The notes under the pieces: generated by a model
Told to the model about the DNA's origin: nothing
What the model saw: only the letters and a program-made list of their open reading frames with translations
Database searches by the model: none
Origin: an uncultured Flavobacterium sp.
GTDB taxonomy: Bacteria; Bacteroidota; Bacteroidia; Flavobacteriales; Flavobacteriaceae
Direction of reading: 5' to 3'
DNA: 64,000 nt
NCBI GenBank assembly: GCA_937773775.1
Contig: CALJVL010000001.1
Span: forward strand, 1 to 64,000
Program-made: the position numbers and the translations under genes
Part shown: one piece after another, positions 1 through 9,731 of the stretch
How the letters are laid out: each line of letters starts with the position of its first letter
Numbering within the stretch: the stretch's first letter is position 1

Positions 1-17
1 TTTAAAACAGGATAATA

Positions 18-1143
<1,126 letters not shown>

Positions 1144-1288
1144 TAGCTATACAAGCTGCGCGTTGTAAGTTCTAATTTTTGTTGTGTTTGAAGTGTTGCC
1201 GTAAAACCATCGTTTAGTCGATTGAATGCGCTAATAAAACTGAAATAACGAGGCTGTAGTCTGTTCACTAGCATCTGGGTTAAAAAAT

Positions 1289-2563
1289 ATGGAAATACTA
1301 ATAATATTTTTTTTAATACTGTTGAACGGGGTTTTCTCCATGTCTGAAATCGCATTGATTTCGGCAAGAAAAAACAGATTGGAATCTGCTGCCAAAAAGG
1401 GAAATAAAAGTGCTAAAGTTGCTTTGGAATTAGCCAATTCGCCAAACAAGTTTTTATCCACAGTTCAAATAGGTATAACTCTGATAGGGATCCTAACGGG
1501 TATCTATAGCGGCGATAAGATAACGATGAATGTGGAGACTTTCGTCAAAACGTTTGATGTACTGATGCCTTATGCACATACGCTAGCAGTAGGGATAGTT
1601 GTAGTGGTCTTAACTTTTTTCTCATTGGTTTTAGGGGAGTTATTGCCAAAAAGAATAGGTATGAATCATCCTATTGCCATTGCAAAAGCAGTTGCATTGC
1701 CCATGAAAATGGTTTCGATAATTACGGCGCCGTTTATTTGGTTGTTAACACATGCTACAGAGTTTTTGTTGAAAATTCTACAAATAAAGCCAAATACAGA
1801 CGGTAAGGTAACTGAAGAAGAAATAAAAGCGTTTATAAAAGAAGGAACAGAAGGCGGAGCAGTTCAGGAAATTGAACAAGATATTGTAGAGCGCGTTTTT
1901 CATATTGGGGACAGAAAAGTAAATTCTTTGATGACCCACAGAAAGTCAGTTGTGTTTTTACCCTTGCATTCAAATAAAGTTAAGGTGAAGGAATGTATGC
2001 TACAAGGACTGCATTCTATTTATCCGGTTTACGGCAAGGATTATGACGACATTGTTGGTGTTGTGAATTTGAAAAGCATTTTTGCGCATATTGATGATGA
2101 AAGTATCAGTTTGTCGGAGATTATGACAGAAGCGCCATTTATGATGGAACATACAACGGCATACAAAGCCTTGGAAAGATTCAAGAAAACGGGTATTCAT
2201 TATGCCTTTGTGGCCGATGAGTATGGCATTTTTCAAGGAGTTATAACATTGAATGATATTTTGGAAGCATTAGTTGGAGATGCTTCAGATTTTGATAAAG
2301 AAGATTTTCAATTGGTGGAGAGAGAAGATGGAAGCTGGTTGGTTGACGGACATTATTCGTTACATGATTTTCTCACCTATTTTGATTTGGATGAATTAAT
2401 AAATGATTACAACGTGACTACGGTCAGCGGATTAATAATGACGGAACTTTCACATATACCAAAGCAGGGAGAAAAATTGTTTTGGCATAAATTTGAATTG
2501 GAAGTCATAGATATGGATGGAGTTAAGATTGATAAGGTAATGGTTAAATCATTGCGAAAATAA
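1289..2563 (+). CDS. CNNM/CorC-HlyC family membrane protein (DUF21-CBS-CorC)
   Basis: The 424-residue protein has the order typical of CNNM/HlyC-type proteins. An N-terminal DUF21 membrane domain (about residues 1-170, several hydrophobic segments, GELLPKRIGM) is followed by a cytosolic CBS pair (about 190-320, with ITLNDILEALVGD) and a C-terminal CorC_HlyC domain (about 335-420). The family is often annotated as hemolysin, but members studied are linked to magnesium or cobalt export or homeostasis. The substrate here is unknown. The frame is clean, unlike the two genes before it. It sits between adk and obgE. The 145 bases upstream of the start hold no recognisable gene or clear promoter. 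Confidence 0.88.
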   Translation: MEILIIFFLILLNGVFSMSEIALISARKNRLESAAKKGNKSAKVALELANSPNKFLSTVQIGITLIGILTGIYSGDKITMNVETFVKTFDVLMPYAHTLAVGIVVVVLTFFSLVLGELLPKRIGMNHPIAIAKAVALPMKMVSIITAPFIWLLTHATEFLLKILQIKPNTDGKVTEEEIKAFIKEGTEGGAVQEIEQDIVERVFHIGDRKVNSLMTHRKSVVFLPLHSNKVKVKECMLQGLHSIYPVYGKDYDDIVGVVNLKSIFAHIDDESISLSEIMTEAPFMMEHTTAYKALERFKKTGIHYAFVADEYGIFQGVITLNDILEALVGDASDFDKEDFQLVEREDGSWLVDGHYSLHDFLTYFDLDELINDYNVTTVSGLIMTELSHIPKQGEKLFWHKFELEVIDMDGVKIDKVMVKSLRK

Positions 2564-2570
2564 AAAGAGC

Positions 2571-2611
2571 TTGTCGCATTTAAAGCATAAATAAAGTGCT
2601 GCATGCGACAA
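2571..2611 (+). other. Hairpin after the CNNM-type gene
   Basis: A 9-bp perfect inverted repeat, TTGTCGCAT (2571-2579) with ATGCGACAA (2603-2611), starts 8 bases after the stop codon at 2563. There is no T run after it, so it is not a canonical intrinsic terminator. It may protect the 3' end or weakly attenuate read-through into obgE. Confidence 0.5.
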
Positions 2612-2713
2612 CGGAACATTGAATAAAAAGGATGACAGAAGATTTGAAATTAAAAGAAGTACAGCCTGTGGCTGTCAGGTAATTTAATTTTTCAAATAAA
2701 TACATTAGGAATT

Positions 2714-3715
2714 ATGACTGAGGGGAACTTCGTAGATTACGTAAAAATATTTGTTTCATCCGGAAAAGGAGGGAAAGGGTCTACGCATTTGCATAGAGAG
2801 AAGTTTATTGAAAAAGGGGGGCCAGATGGTGGTGATGGTGGTCGTGGTGGACACGTTTATCTTGTGGGTAATAAAGGGCTTTGGACCTTGTTTCACCTCA
2901 AGTTTGCACGTCACATTAAGGCAGGATTCGGTGGAGATGGTAGTGGAGACAGAAGTACTGGAGCCGATGGTGAGGACAAGTTCATTGAAGTGCCTTTAGG
3001 AACTGTTGTAAGAGATAAAGAAACCGGAGAAATATTATTTGAGATCACTGAAAATGGTGAAAAACAGGTGCTTTCCAGAGGTGGAAAAGGAGGTTTGGGA
3101 AACTGGCATTTTAGAAGTGCCACAAATCAAACTCCAAGATATGCGCAGCCTGGATTGCCCGGAAGTGAAATGGATGTTATTCTGGAACTTAAGGTTTTGG
3201 CTGACGTGGGTTTGGTTGGTTTTCCAAACGCAGGAAAATCGACATTGCTGTCTGTATTGACTTCTGCAAAACCTAAAATTGCGGATTATCCCTTTACAAC
3301 ACTGAAACCAAATCTTGGGATTGTCGCTTACAGAGATTTTCAATCCTTTGTAATTGCAGATATTCCTGGAATTATAGAAGGAGCTGCAGAAGGAAAAGGA
3401 TTGGGACATTATTTTTTGCGTCATATTGAGCGTAATTCTACCCTTTTGTTTCTTGTGCCTGTTGATACTCCTGACATCAAAGGAGAATATGATATTTTGG
3501 TAAATGAGTTGACAAAATACAATCCAGAAATGCTAGATAAAGAGCGTTTATTAGTAATATCAAAATGCGACATGCTGGATGATGGTCTGAAAGCAGAACT
3601 AAAAACAGAATTAGATGTTTCCTTTAAGGGAATTCCTTATATGTTTATTTCGTCTGTAGCTCAACAAGGCTTAACAGAGTTGAAAGATAAACTTTGGAAA
3701 ATGTTGAATGATTAA
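2714..3715 (+). CDS. obgE: GTPase Obg (ribosome assembly)
   Basis: This is a conserved GTPase that acts in maturation of the large ribosomal subunit. The 333-residue protein has the glycine-rich Obg domain (about 4-160, with [17 protein letters not shown]) and a G domain. The G domain has G1 GFPNAGKS at about 168-175, switch regions with DYPFTT and DIPGIIEGA, and a G4-like SKCD in place of NKxD. It stops after the G domain and lacks the OCT tail of longer Obg proteins. The start at 2714 ([14 protein letters not shown]) matches the family N-terminus. The gene converges on the minus-strand gene at 3796-4257, and a shared hairpin separates them. Confidence 0.96.
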   Translation: MTEGNFVDYVKIFVSSGKGGKGSTHLHREKFIEKGGPDGGDGGRGGHVYLVGNKGLWTLFHLKFARHIKAGFGGDGSGDRSTGADGEDKFIEVPLGTVVRDKETGEILFEITENGEKQVLSRGGKGGLGNWHFRSATNQTPRYAQPGLPGSEMDVILELKVLADVGLVGFPNAGKSTLLSVLTSAKPKIADYPFTTLKPNLGIVAYRDFQSFVIADIPGIIEGAAEGKGLGHYFLRHIERNSTLLFLVPVDTPDIKGEYDILVNELTKYNPEMLDKERLLVISKCDMLDDGLKAELKTELDVSFKGIPYMFISSVAQQGLTELKDKLWKMLND

Positions 3716-3736
3716 TTAAACATTTTTTACATATTT

Positions 3737-3776
3737 AAAAAACCACTACGGAGCGAATGCTCTATAGTGGTTTTTT
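3737..3776. terminator. Bidirectional terminator, obgE / Mpo1-like gene
   Basis: A 12-bp perfect stem pairs AAAAAACCACTA (3737-3748) with TAGTGGTTTTTT (3765-3776). The loop contains a nested GAGC/GCTC pair. It has an A run on one side and a T run on the other and sits between convergent genes, so it can end transcription in both directions. Confidence 0.9.
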
Positions 3777-3795
3777 GTTTTAATGCCTTTGGAGT

Positions 3796-4257
3796 TTAAT
3801 TCATTTTGAATACCGAGTGAATAACCCAAGCTGGTCCAATGAGTAAAAATTGTAAATCGCTTATAAAGGAGGGCTTTTTACCTTCAATTTTATGGCCGTA
3901 AAATTGACCAATCCAGCCTACTGTAAATACCAAAATAGAAAACCATAATAAAGGTACTGATTGAGCAATAATGTAGTTTCCAACTAGACAAATTGTAGTG
4001 AAAACTAGCATTTTTATTCCCATTTTTATTGATAATCTAAAATAAAAAAACAGCACAAAAAGTAAGATTATAAAGGCCCAATTAGCCAAAACGGGATGTA
4101 TTGAAGCGAATGGAGTTAGAATTTGGTTTGGAATAGTCATAAAAAGTCCAATTACCGAAAAAAAGATTAAAGGAACACAGATGTAATGGATTTTTTTATT
4201 GGTTAGATTTTTGTGGCTTAGGCTATAATCTTCAAACCATTCGTTTAATGTTTTCAT
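3796..4257 (-). CDS. Mpo1-like (DUF962) membrane protein
   Basis: The protein has about 153 residues starting at MKTLNEWFEDYSLSHKN. This start (4257) fits the family better than the upstream ATG at 4284. It has several hydrophobic segments and the family's histidine pattern near the N-terminus: SHKN followed about 12 residues later by KIHYICVP. The yeast relative Mpo1 is an iron-dependent dioxygenase acting on 2-hydroxy fatty acids in the endoplasmic reticulum. Whether bacterial members do the same is unproven. The gene converges with obgE and appears to be a single-gene unit. Confidence 0.82.
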   Translation of the reverse strand: MKTLNEWFEDYSLSHKNLTNKKIHYICVPLIFFSVIGLFMTIPNQILTPFASIHPVLANWAFIILLFVLFFYFRLSIKMGIKMLVFTTICLVGNYIIAQSVPLLWFSILVFTVGWIGQFYGHKIEGKKPSFISDLQFLLIGPAWVIHSVFKMN

Positions 4258-4380
4258 GTGTCTTTTTTTAGAATTGCAAGCCAATTTAATAAAAAAAACA
4301 GAAAACTGCCGATGTTTTGTTAGTTTCGATGAATTATTAGTTGGTGTAATCGTTGATTTATCCGAGTTGGTTTTTTGGAT

Positions 4381-4450
4381 GAGGGATAGCAGCAGAAATC
4401 CTTTATTGAGTTTTTTTCATCTCAATAAAGATTGTAGCGTATAGCCCGCC
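4381..4450. repeat. Interspersed hairpin element, copy C
   Basis: A stem of CTTTATTGAG (4401-4410) with CTCAATAAAG (4421-4430) is flanked by shoulders GATAGCAGCAGAAATC on the left and ATTGTAGCGTATAGCCC on the right. The same shoulders, with different stems, occur in reverse orientation at 11968-12054 and 62203-62282. The shared core is GATAG, then AAATCCTTT, a variable stem, then AAAGATTG, then CG and ATAGC. It lies between the 3' end of the glycosyltransferase gene and the start of the Mpo1-like gene. Confidence 0.8.
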
Positions 4451-4469
4451 CCACCTTTTTAGGTGGGGC
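4448..4469. terminator. GC-rich hairpin after the glycosyltransferase gene
   Basis: A perfect 9-bp stem pairs GCCCCACCT (4448-4456) with AGGTGGGGC (4461-4469) around a TTTT loop. It sits 22 bases beyond the 3' end of the minus-strand gene at 4492. The T-rich tract lies on the promoter-proximal side rather than after the stem, so it is not a textbook terminator. The high GC content stands out in AT-rich DNA. Confidence 0.55.
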
Positions 4470-4491
4470 AGCCCCTAAAAAAAAGGTCTTT

Positions 4492-5481
4492 TTAGTCTCT
4501 GTAGGTATCAAAAAGATATTCGAGAGTTTCTGGGATATTGTTAGCCTCTATTTTAGGGTATTTTAGGTCTAAATTGATCCAGTTTTCTATAATTGCATTG
4601 AAATCAGGGCCCGCTTCGTAAACAACAGGAACGCCCAGTTTTTTTAAAGCGGCCGCGTTGCACTCCTGTTCGTAATGATTGCGCACAGGAATAGAAAGTA
4701 CTTTTTTGCCCAGATATAAAGCTTCCGATGGTGTTTCAAAGCCTCCTCCGGTTATGATGCCTTCGCAACTGATCAGGCTTTTGTTGAATTTTTTTTGATT
4801 TACCGGAAAATACGTAATATTACCAATAGTGTGTTGTTGTTCTACTGTGTTTAGAAACCAATGAAATTGAATGTCAGGAATGCTCTTAAATGCTTTTTCT
4901 AAACAATCTTTGTCAAAAGAAGGAAGATATACGGTTATGTGCTTTAAATTTATAGGCTGAGATTCTATAATCTCCTCTTTGATGATTGGAGGAAGTATAA
5001 ATGAATCGTATTTTTCAAAATGAAGACCAATGTTTTTAGGAGAAGGGGCATAGTGTTTTAGAATCATTTCCCCCATAATACTTTTTTTTGTTGGTCTGGG
5101 TGTATGTTGTGAAATGAAACTAGCTTGATGTCCAAATTGTACCGAATGTAATTTTTGCATTTTACACCCTAATGAAGTAATGGAGTCAAAATCATTGATG
5201 ATTATATCGTACTCTTTTAAGGGAAGTGAGTCAGCATCTTTGTAAATTTGGCGTGGTCTAATATTTTTTACTATATCCCAGTAATTTAAGCCACCGCATT
5301 TGCTGTAATGTAGACTGCAGCCTTTACTTCTATATTTTATAGGCAATTTAATATCTAGAGTTGCATTATTGCCGCTTAGGAAAAAATCAAAAGCCCCAAA
5401 TTTTTGCAGATAAGGATACAGCTGCATCGCTCTACTTATATGTCCATTTCCAGTTGCTTGTATCGCATAAAATATTTTCAT
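4492..5481 (-). CDS. Glycosyltransferase, MurG/UGT-like fold
   Basis: The 329-residue protein starts MKIFYAIQATGNGHISRAMQL, a Rossmann start with a GNGHISR loop typical of GT-B glycosyltransferases of the MJ1255-like family. The C-terminal donor-site motif GGGFETPSEALYLGKKVLSIP (about residues 245-266), followed by NHYEQECNA, resembles the nucleotide-sugar site of GT28 enzymes. The donor and acceptor are unknown. There is no signal peptide, so it is likely cytosolic or peripheral at the membrane. It stands alone on the minus strand, with a candidate promoter at 5555-5562. Confidence 0.8.
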   Translation of the reverse strand: MKIFYAIQATGNGHISRAMQLYPYLQKFGAFDFFLSGNNATLDIKLPIKYRSKGCSLHYSKCGGLNYWDIVKNIRPRQIYKDADSLPLKEYDIIINDFDSITSLGCKMQKLHSVQFGHQASFISQHTPRPTKKSIMGEMILKHYAPSPKNIGLHFEKYDSFILPPIIKEEIIESQPINLKHITVYLPSFDKDCLEKAFKSIPDIQFHWFLNTVEQQHTIGNITYFPVNQKKFNKSLISCEGIITGGGFETPSEALYLGKKVLSIPVRNHYEQECNAAALKKLGVPVVYEAGPDFNAIIENWINLDLKYPKIEANNIPETLEYLFDTYRD

Positions 5482-5554
5482 GTAAGCCTTTTATTTAATG
5501 AGAGGAGAACGATTTAGTTTAAATTCTTGTTGGATTTTTTATGTTTTCTCAAAA

Positions 5555-5562
5555 CAAAAGTA
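5555..5562 (-). promoter_or_regulatory. Candidate -7 box for the glycosyltransferase gene
   Basis: On the minus strand the sequence reads TACTTTTG, matching the Bacteroidota -7 consensus TAnnTTTG. It lies about 75 bases before the start at 5481. No clear TTG was found at the expected -33 distance. Confidence 0.45.
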
Positions 5563-5681
5563 GTAGTCCTATCTTAATGTATAATGTTTTAAACTTTTCT
5601 AATACATTAAGATTTTAGGCTCGAACTCTTTTTAAAGGTTCATGATAGATAAAAATCTTTTCTATTCCTTTAAAATTTCCT

Positions 5682-5689
5682 TATTTTTG
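5682..5689 (+). promoter_or_regulatory. -7 box TATTTTTG directly before the TPR gene
   Basis: The box matches TAnnTTTG and ends four bases before the ATG at 5694. Transcription would then start at or next to the A of the start codon, giving a leaderless message. No good -33 TTTG was seen. Confidence 0.5.
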
Positions 5690-5693
5690 AAGA

Positions 5694-6392
5694 ATGAAAT
5701 ATATTCTAACCCTCTGTTTACTGTTCCCATTGATAGTGTTGTGCCAATCGAGTTTTGATCAGGCCGAAAAACTATTTGAGGAAGGTAAATTAGAGCAGTC
5801 GCAAACTATTTTTCAAGTGGTTCTAAAAAAGGATCCTTCTAACCTCAAAGCAAATGAGTATTTGGGTGATATAGCGGGTCGTAATAAATCATGGGATGAA
5901 GCCATTACGTACTATGGAAGATTAAAGCAATTAAAACCATCTGAGGCAAATTTTTTTTACAAATATGGTGGTGCTTTAGGTATGAAAGCGTTAAGTGTTA
6001 ACAAGTTTAGAGCACTAGGGATGATAGATGAAATAAAAGGCTCTTTTGAAAAAGCTATAGAACTGGATGCGGGACATGTTGAATCTAGATGGGCTTTAAT
6101 TGATCTGTACATAAAGCTTCCTAGGATAGTAGGAGGAAGCGAAACAAAAGCAATAAGATATTCAAATGAATTGTCGAAATTGTCTGCGGTGGATGGCTAT
6201 TTATCGCGAGGCCACATTGAGGAGTATTTTAAAAGATACAGTAGTGCTGAACAACAGTATAAAAAAGGGATTTTATCTGGATATTCTAAAACAGGCTATC
6301 AAATGCTGGCTAATCTTTATAAGAATAAAATGAATGCACCTGAACGAGCCAAAATCGTATTGGAAGAATTCAGAAAGAAATCAAATAAATAA
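5694..6392 (+). CDS. Secreted tetratricopeptide-repeat protein
   Basis: The 232-residue protein begins with a signal peptide (MKYILTLCLLFPLIVLCQ). The cysteine near residue 17 could also make it a lipoprotein. TPR-like helical pairs follow: FDQAEKLFEEGKLEQSQTIF, an aligned unit near residues 55-85 (DEAITYYGRLKQLKPS), one near 115-135 (FEKAIELDAGHVES) and more up to the C-terminus. TPR arrays bind partner proteins or peptides, and the partner here is unknown. It precedes the mpl gene cluster on the same strand by 53 bases and may be transcribed with it. Confidence 0.8.
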   Translation: MKYILTLCLLFPLIVLCQSSFDQAEKLFEEGKLEQSQTIFQVVLKKDPSNLKANEYLGDIAGRNKSWDEAITYYGRLKQLKPSEANFFYKYGGALGMKALSVNKFRALGMIDEIKGSFEKAIELDAGHVESRWALIDLYIKLPRIVGGSETKAIRYSNELSKLSAVDGYLSRGHIEEYFKRYSSAEQQYKKGILSGYSKTGYQMLANLYKNKMNAPERAKIVLEEFRKKSNK

Positions 6393-6445
6393 TCGCTACT
6401 TCGGTTAATCAATTCACCTAGGAACGTATAATAGAATCACATAAA

Positions 6446-7801
6446 ATGAAAACACACTTCATCGCAATAGGAGGAAGTGCAATGCATAATTTAGCATTAG
6501 CATTGCACAATAAAGGGTATCAGGTAACGGGAAGTGATGACGCTATATTCGAGCCATCAAAATCGCGTTTAGATAAAAAGGGAATTTTACCGATTGAACT
6601 CGGTTGGTTTCCTGAAAAAGTAACAGCTGATATCGAGGCTGTAATTTTGGGAATGCATGCAAAAGCAGATAACCCTGAATTGTTAAAAGCGCAGGAATTA
6701 GGATTGAAAATTTATTCTTACCCAGAGTTTTTATACGAGCAATCTAAAGATAAAACTCGTGTCGTAATTGGTGGTTCTCATGGAAAAACAACAATTACAT
6801 CCATGATTTTACATGTGATGCATTACCATGGCATTGCGGTGGATTATATGGTGGGTGCGCAATTAGAGGGTTTTGATACCATGGTTCATCTCACGGAGGA
6901 AAATGATTTTATCGTTTTGGAAGGAGACGAGTATTTGTCGTCACCAATTGATAGAAGACCTAAGTTTCATTTGTACCAACCTAATATTGCTTTGATTTCG
7001 GGAATTGCTTGGGATCATATCAATGTTTTTCCTACCTATGAGAATTATGTAGAACAGTTTGAGATTTTTGTCGAAAAAATTACCCGTGGTGGTATTTTAG
7101 TTTACAATGAAGATGATGCTGAGGTAAAGCGTGTAGCTGAAGCAGCGACAAATCCAACCCGTAGATTAGCTTATACTACTCCAAATTATAAAGTAGAGAA
7201 CGGAACGACACTACTAGAAACTCCTGAAGGAGATATGCCTATTGAAGTTTTTGGAGCACACAATTTGAATAATTTGGCAGGAGCCAAGTGGATTTGTCAA
7301 AATATGGGAGTGGATGAAGCTGATTTTTATGAGGCTATTGCCAGTTTTAAAGGAGCATCAAAACGATTGGAAAAAATTGCCGAAAGCAGAGCTAAAGTGG
7401 CTTACAAGGATTTTGCTCATTCTCCGAGTAAAGTCGCTGCGACTACAAAAGCGGTAAAGGAACAATACCCAGATCGAACCTTGGTAGCTTGTTTAGAGTT
7501 GCACACTTATAGCAGTTTGAATGCTGAATTCCTGAAAGAATACGAAGGGGCCCTAGAGTTTGCTGATGTTGCTGTGGTTTTCTATTCGCCCGACGCCGTA
7601 AAAATAAAGCAGCTGGAAGAAGTTAGTTATGAACAAATAGCGAACGCTTTTAACCGAAAAGATTTAATTATATACACAAACCCAATAGAATTTAAAGACT
7701 ATCTGTTTAGTTTAAATTTGGATAATTCCGCTCTGTTATTGATGAGTTCTGGAAATTATGGAGGATTGAATTTTGATGAGGTTAAAAAATTAATCGAATA
7801 A
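6446..7801 (+). CDS. mpl: UDP-N-acetylmuramate:tripeptide ligase (murein recycling)
   Basis: Mpl attaches the recycled tripeptide L-Ala-gamma-D-Glu-meso-DAP to UDP-MurNAc. The 451-residue protein has the Mur-ligase order. An N-terminal UDP-binding domain (IGGSAMHNLALAL) is followed by the ATP-binding P-loop GGSHGKTTITSM at about residues 112-123, a central domain with EGDEY and the late motif HLNN-like HNLNNLAGAKW, and a C-terminal domain with DFAHSPSKV. The opening MKTHFIAIGGSAMHNL is typical of Mpl rather than MurC. It is ten bases ahead of the GNAT gene and probably co-transcribed with it. Confidence 0.9.
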   Translation: MKTHFIAIGGSAMHNLALALHNKGYQVTGSDDAIFEPSKSRLDKKGILPIELGWFPEKVTADIEAVILGMHAKADNPELLKAQELGLKIYSYPEFLYEQSKDKTRVVIGGSHGKTTITSMILHVMHYHGIAVDYMVGAQLEGFDTMVHLTEENDFIVLEGDEYLSSPIDRRPKFHLYQPNIALISGIAWDHINVFPTYENYVEQFEIFVEKITRGGILVYNEDDAEVKRVAEAATNPTRRLAYTTPNYKVENGTTLLETPEGDMPIEVFGAHNLNNLAGAKWICQNMGVDEADFYEAIASFKGASKRLEKIAESRAKVAYKDFAHSPSKVAATTKAVKEQYPDRTLVACLELHTYSSLNAEFLKEYEGALEFADVAVVFYSPDAVKIKQLEEVSYEQIANAFNRKDLIIYTNPIEFKDYLFSLNLDNSALLLMSSGNYGGLNFDEVKKLIE

Positions 7802-7810
7802 TCTTTTTAG

Positions 7811-8269
7811 ATGGATGATCAAATTAGAATTGTAAAAAGTACAAGCGAGAATAAAGATTTTATTGCGTTAGTTGCATCACTAGATCAGAGTTTGTGGGAA
7901 AGCTATCCGGAGTTAAAAGTTGATTATTGGGGGAATAACATAATGGAAATGAACCCGAATGTTGTGATTATTTATTTAAATGATGTGGCTGTTGCCTGTG
8001 CTTGCTTTAAGAAATACAATATCAATACAATCGAAATAAAACGTATGTTTGTTTCTGCCGAATTTCGTGGAAAAGGATTGGCTCAAAAGATGTTAAGAGA
8101 ATTAGAATCTTGGGCAAAGGAAGCAGGGTTTTCCTTTTCTATTTTAGAAACCCTCTACAAACAAAATGCGGCCATTGCGATGTACCAGAAATTGGGCTAT
8201 GTAGTTATTGAAAATTATGCGCCTTACATTAGCAGGGAAAGTAGTATTTGCATGAAAAAAAACATTTAA
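7811..8269 (+). CDS. GNAT family N-acetyltransferase
   Basis: The 152-residue protein has the acetyl-CoA pyrophosphate-binding motif A, VSAEFRGKGLAQKML (about residues 82-96), preceded by the strand IEIKRMFV and followed by ETLYKQNAAIAMYQKLGYV, the usual C-terminal GNAT signature. It transfers an acetyl group to an unknown substrate. Its position between mpl and radC does not reveal one. Confidence 0.88.
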   Translation: MDDQIRIVKSTSENKDFIALVASLDQSLWESYPELKVDYWGNNIMEMNPNVVIIYLNDVAVACACFKKYNINTIEIKRMFVSAEFRGKGLAQKMLRELESWAKEAGFSFSILETLYKQNAAIAMYQKLGYVVIENYAPYISRESSICMKKNI

Positions 8270-8338
8270 ATTCAATTACGAGATTGGTTTTAAATAAATA
8301 ACAAACGTCGGTATTTGTATCATTTTAAATCGTTAAGC

Positions 8339-9031
8339 GTGGAACAAAATAATTTTCCGATTACCCATTGGTCCGAAGACGACAGGCCACGCGAAAAACT
8401 GATGCTTAAAGGTAAGAGCGCTCTTAGTGATGCTGAACTGATTGCTATTTTGATTGGTTCGGGTAGTCGTAATGAATCAGCAGTCGAATTAAGTAAACGG
8501 ATTTTGAAGAGTGTAAATAATAACCTGAATGCTTTAGGTAAATTATCCATTTCACAATTGAGCGAATTCAAAGGAATAGGGGAGGCAAAGGCTATCTCTA
8601 TTATTGCTGCTTTAGAACTAGGAAGACGCCGAAGAACTGAGGATGCTGTCGAGTTGATTAAAATCACGTCAAGTAAAATGATTTTCGAAATCATGCAGCC
8701 GATCATTGGAGAATTGGCACACGAAGAGTTTTGGATTGTTTATTTGAATAATTCGAATAAGATTATTTCAAAATCCCAACTTAGCAAAGGAGGTATTACT
8801 GGTACCTTGGTCGATGTGCGGCTGGTCTTTAAAAATGCGCTTGAAATGGGGGCGACTGGATTGATTCTTTGCCACAATCATCCTTCGGGGACTTTAGTAC
8901 CAAGCGAGGCCGACAAGCAGATAACAAAGAAACTCAAAATAGCTGGCGATAGCTTAGAAATAAAAGTGTTGGATCATTTGATTGTTACTGAAGTAAATTA
9001 CTTTAGTTTTGTTGACGAAGGAATATTTTAA
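8339..9031 (+). CDS. radC: RadC family protein (JAB/MPN domain)
   Basis: The protein has an N-terminal helix-hairpin-helix-like region (SQLSEFKGIGEAKAISI) and a C-terminal JAB/MPN metalloprotease-like domain. The zinc-binding motif CHNHPSG falls at about residues 186-192, followed by SEAD. Despite its name, a role in DNA repair is not established for this family. Start choice: GTG at 8339 gives VEQNNFPITHWSEDDRPREK, which fits the family N-terminus. A TTG at 8315 would add eight unconserved residues. It follows the GNAT gene by about 70 bases and is 8 bases before the HAD gene. Confidence 0.9.
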   Translation: MEQNNFPITHWSEDDRPREKLMLKGKSALSDAELIAILIGSGSRNESAVELSKRILKSVNNNLNALGKLSISQLSEFKGIGEAKAISIIAALELGRRRRTEDAVELIKITSSKMIFEIMQPIIGELAHEEFWIVYLNNSNKIISKSQLSKGGITGTLVDVRLVFKNALEMGATGLILCHNHPSGTLVPSEADKQITKKLKIAGDSLEIKVLDHLIVTEVNYFSFVDEGIF

Positions 9032-9039
9032 AAAACAAA

Positions 9040-9729
9040 ATGAAAATAGCAGGTATAAAGAACATATTTTTCGACTTAGATCACACGCTTTGGGATTTTG
9101 ATAAAAACTCGGAGTTAACTTTTGATACTATTTTTAAGAGAAATCACCCCAGTGTGCAGTTGAAAACATTTATCGAGAAATACGTACCTATAAATAGAGC
9201 GTGTTGGGAATTATTTCAATACGATAAAATTTCACATGCTGAATTGCGGTACAACAGATTGAAACACTCGTTTGACGCAATGGATTATGTAGTGTCCGAT
9301 GAGCAAATTGAAAGTATTGCTCAAGAATATATTGATTTGTTGCCTGATAACAATCATCTATTTGATGGTACATTCGAAGTTTTGGATTATTTGAATAAGG
9401 ATTACAATCTGCATATTATTACTAACGGTTTTGCTGATGTACAATTTAGAAAAATCAAAAATTCTAATTTAGCAAGCTATTTTGATACCATTACGAATTC
9501 TGAAATGGCTGGTGTTAAGAAACCAAATCCAATTATATTTGAATATGCGTTAGACTTGTCGAAAGCAAAAAAAGAAAATAGTATCATGATTGGGGATTCT
9601 CTAGAGGCGGACATTCAAGGAGCATTAGATATCGGTTTAGACGCTATTTTTTTTAATGAAAGAAATGTTGAAGCGGCAGAAAACATTAAACAAGTGAATC
9701 ATTTATTAGAACTAAAAAAATATTTATAA
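9040..9729 (+). CDS. YjjG-family HAD phosphatase (nucleotidase)
   Basis: The 229-residue protein has the HAD catalytic motif I FFDLDHTLWDF (nucleophile and general-acid aspartates near residues 12 and 14). Motif II is IITNGF, motif III the lysine in GVKKPNPIIF, and motif IV IGDSLEADIQGA. An alpha-helical C1 cap lies between motifs I and II. The sequence matches the YjjG/YfnB group, which removes phosphate from non-canonical pyrimidine nucleotides. It runs directly on from radC and is two bases before the next gene. Confidence 0.87.
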   Translation: MKIAGIKNIFFDLDHTLWDFDKNSELTFDTIFKRNHPSVQLKTFIEKYVPINRACWELFQYDKISHAELRYNRLKHSFDAMDYVVSDEQIESIAQEYIDLLPDNNHLFDGTFEVLDYLNKDYNLHIITNGFADVQFRKIKNSNLASYFDTITNSEMAGVKKPNPIIFEYALDLSKAKKENSIMIGDSLEADIQGALDIGLDAIFFNERNVEAAENIKQVNHLLELKKYL

Positions 9730-9731
9730 TT

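Noticed and set aside
8339..9031. RadC as part of a mobile or anti-restriction island
   Set aside because: It is the ordinary chromosomal RadC inside a housekeeping gene run, with no mobile-element context.
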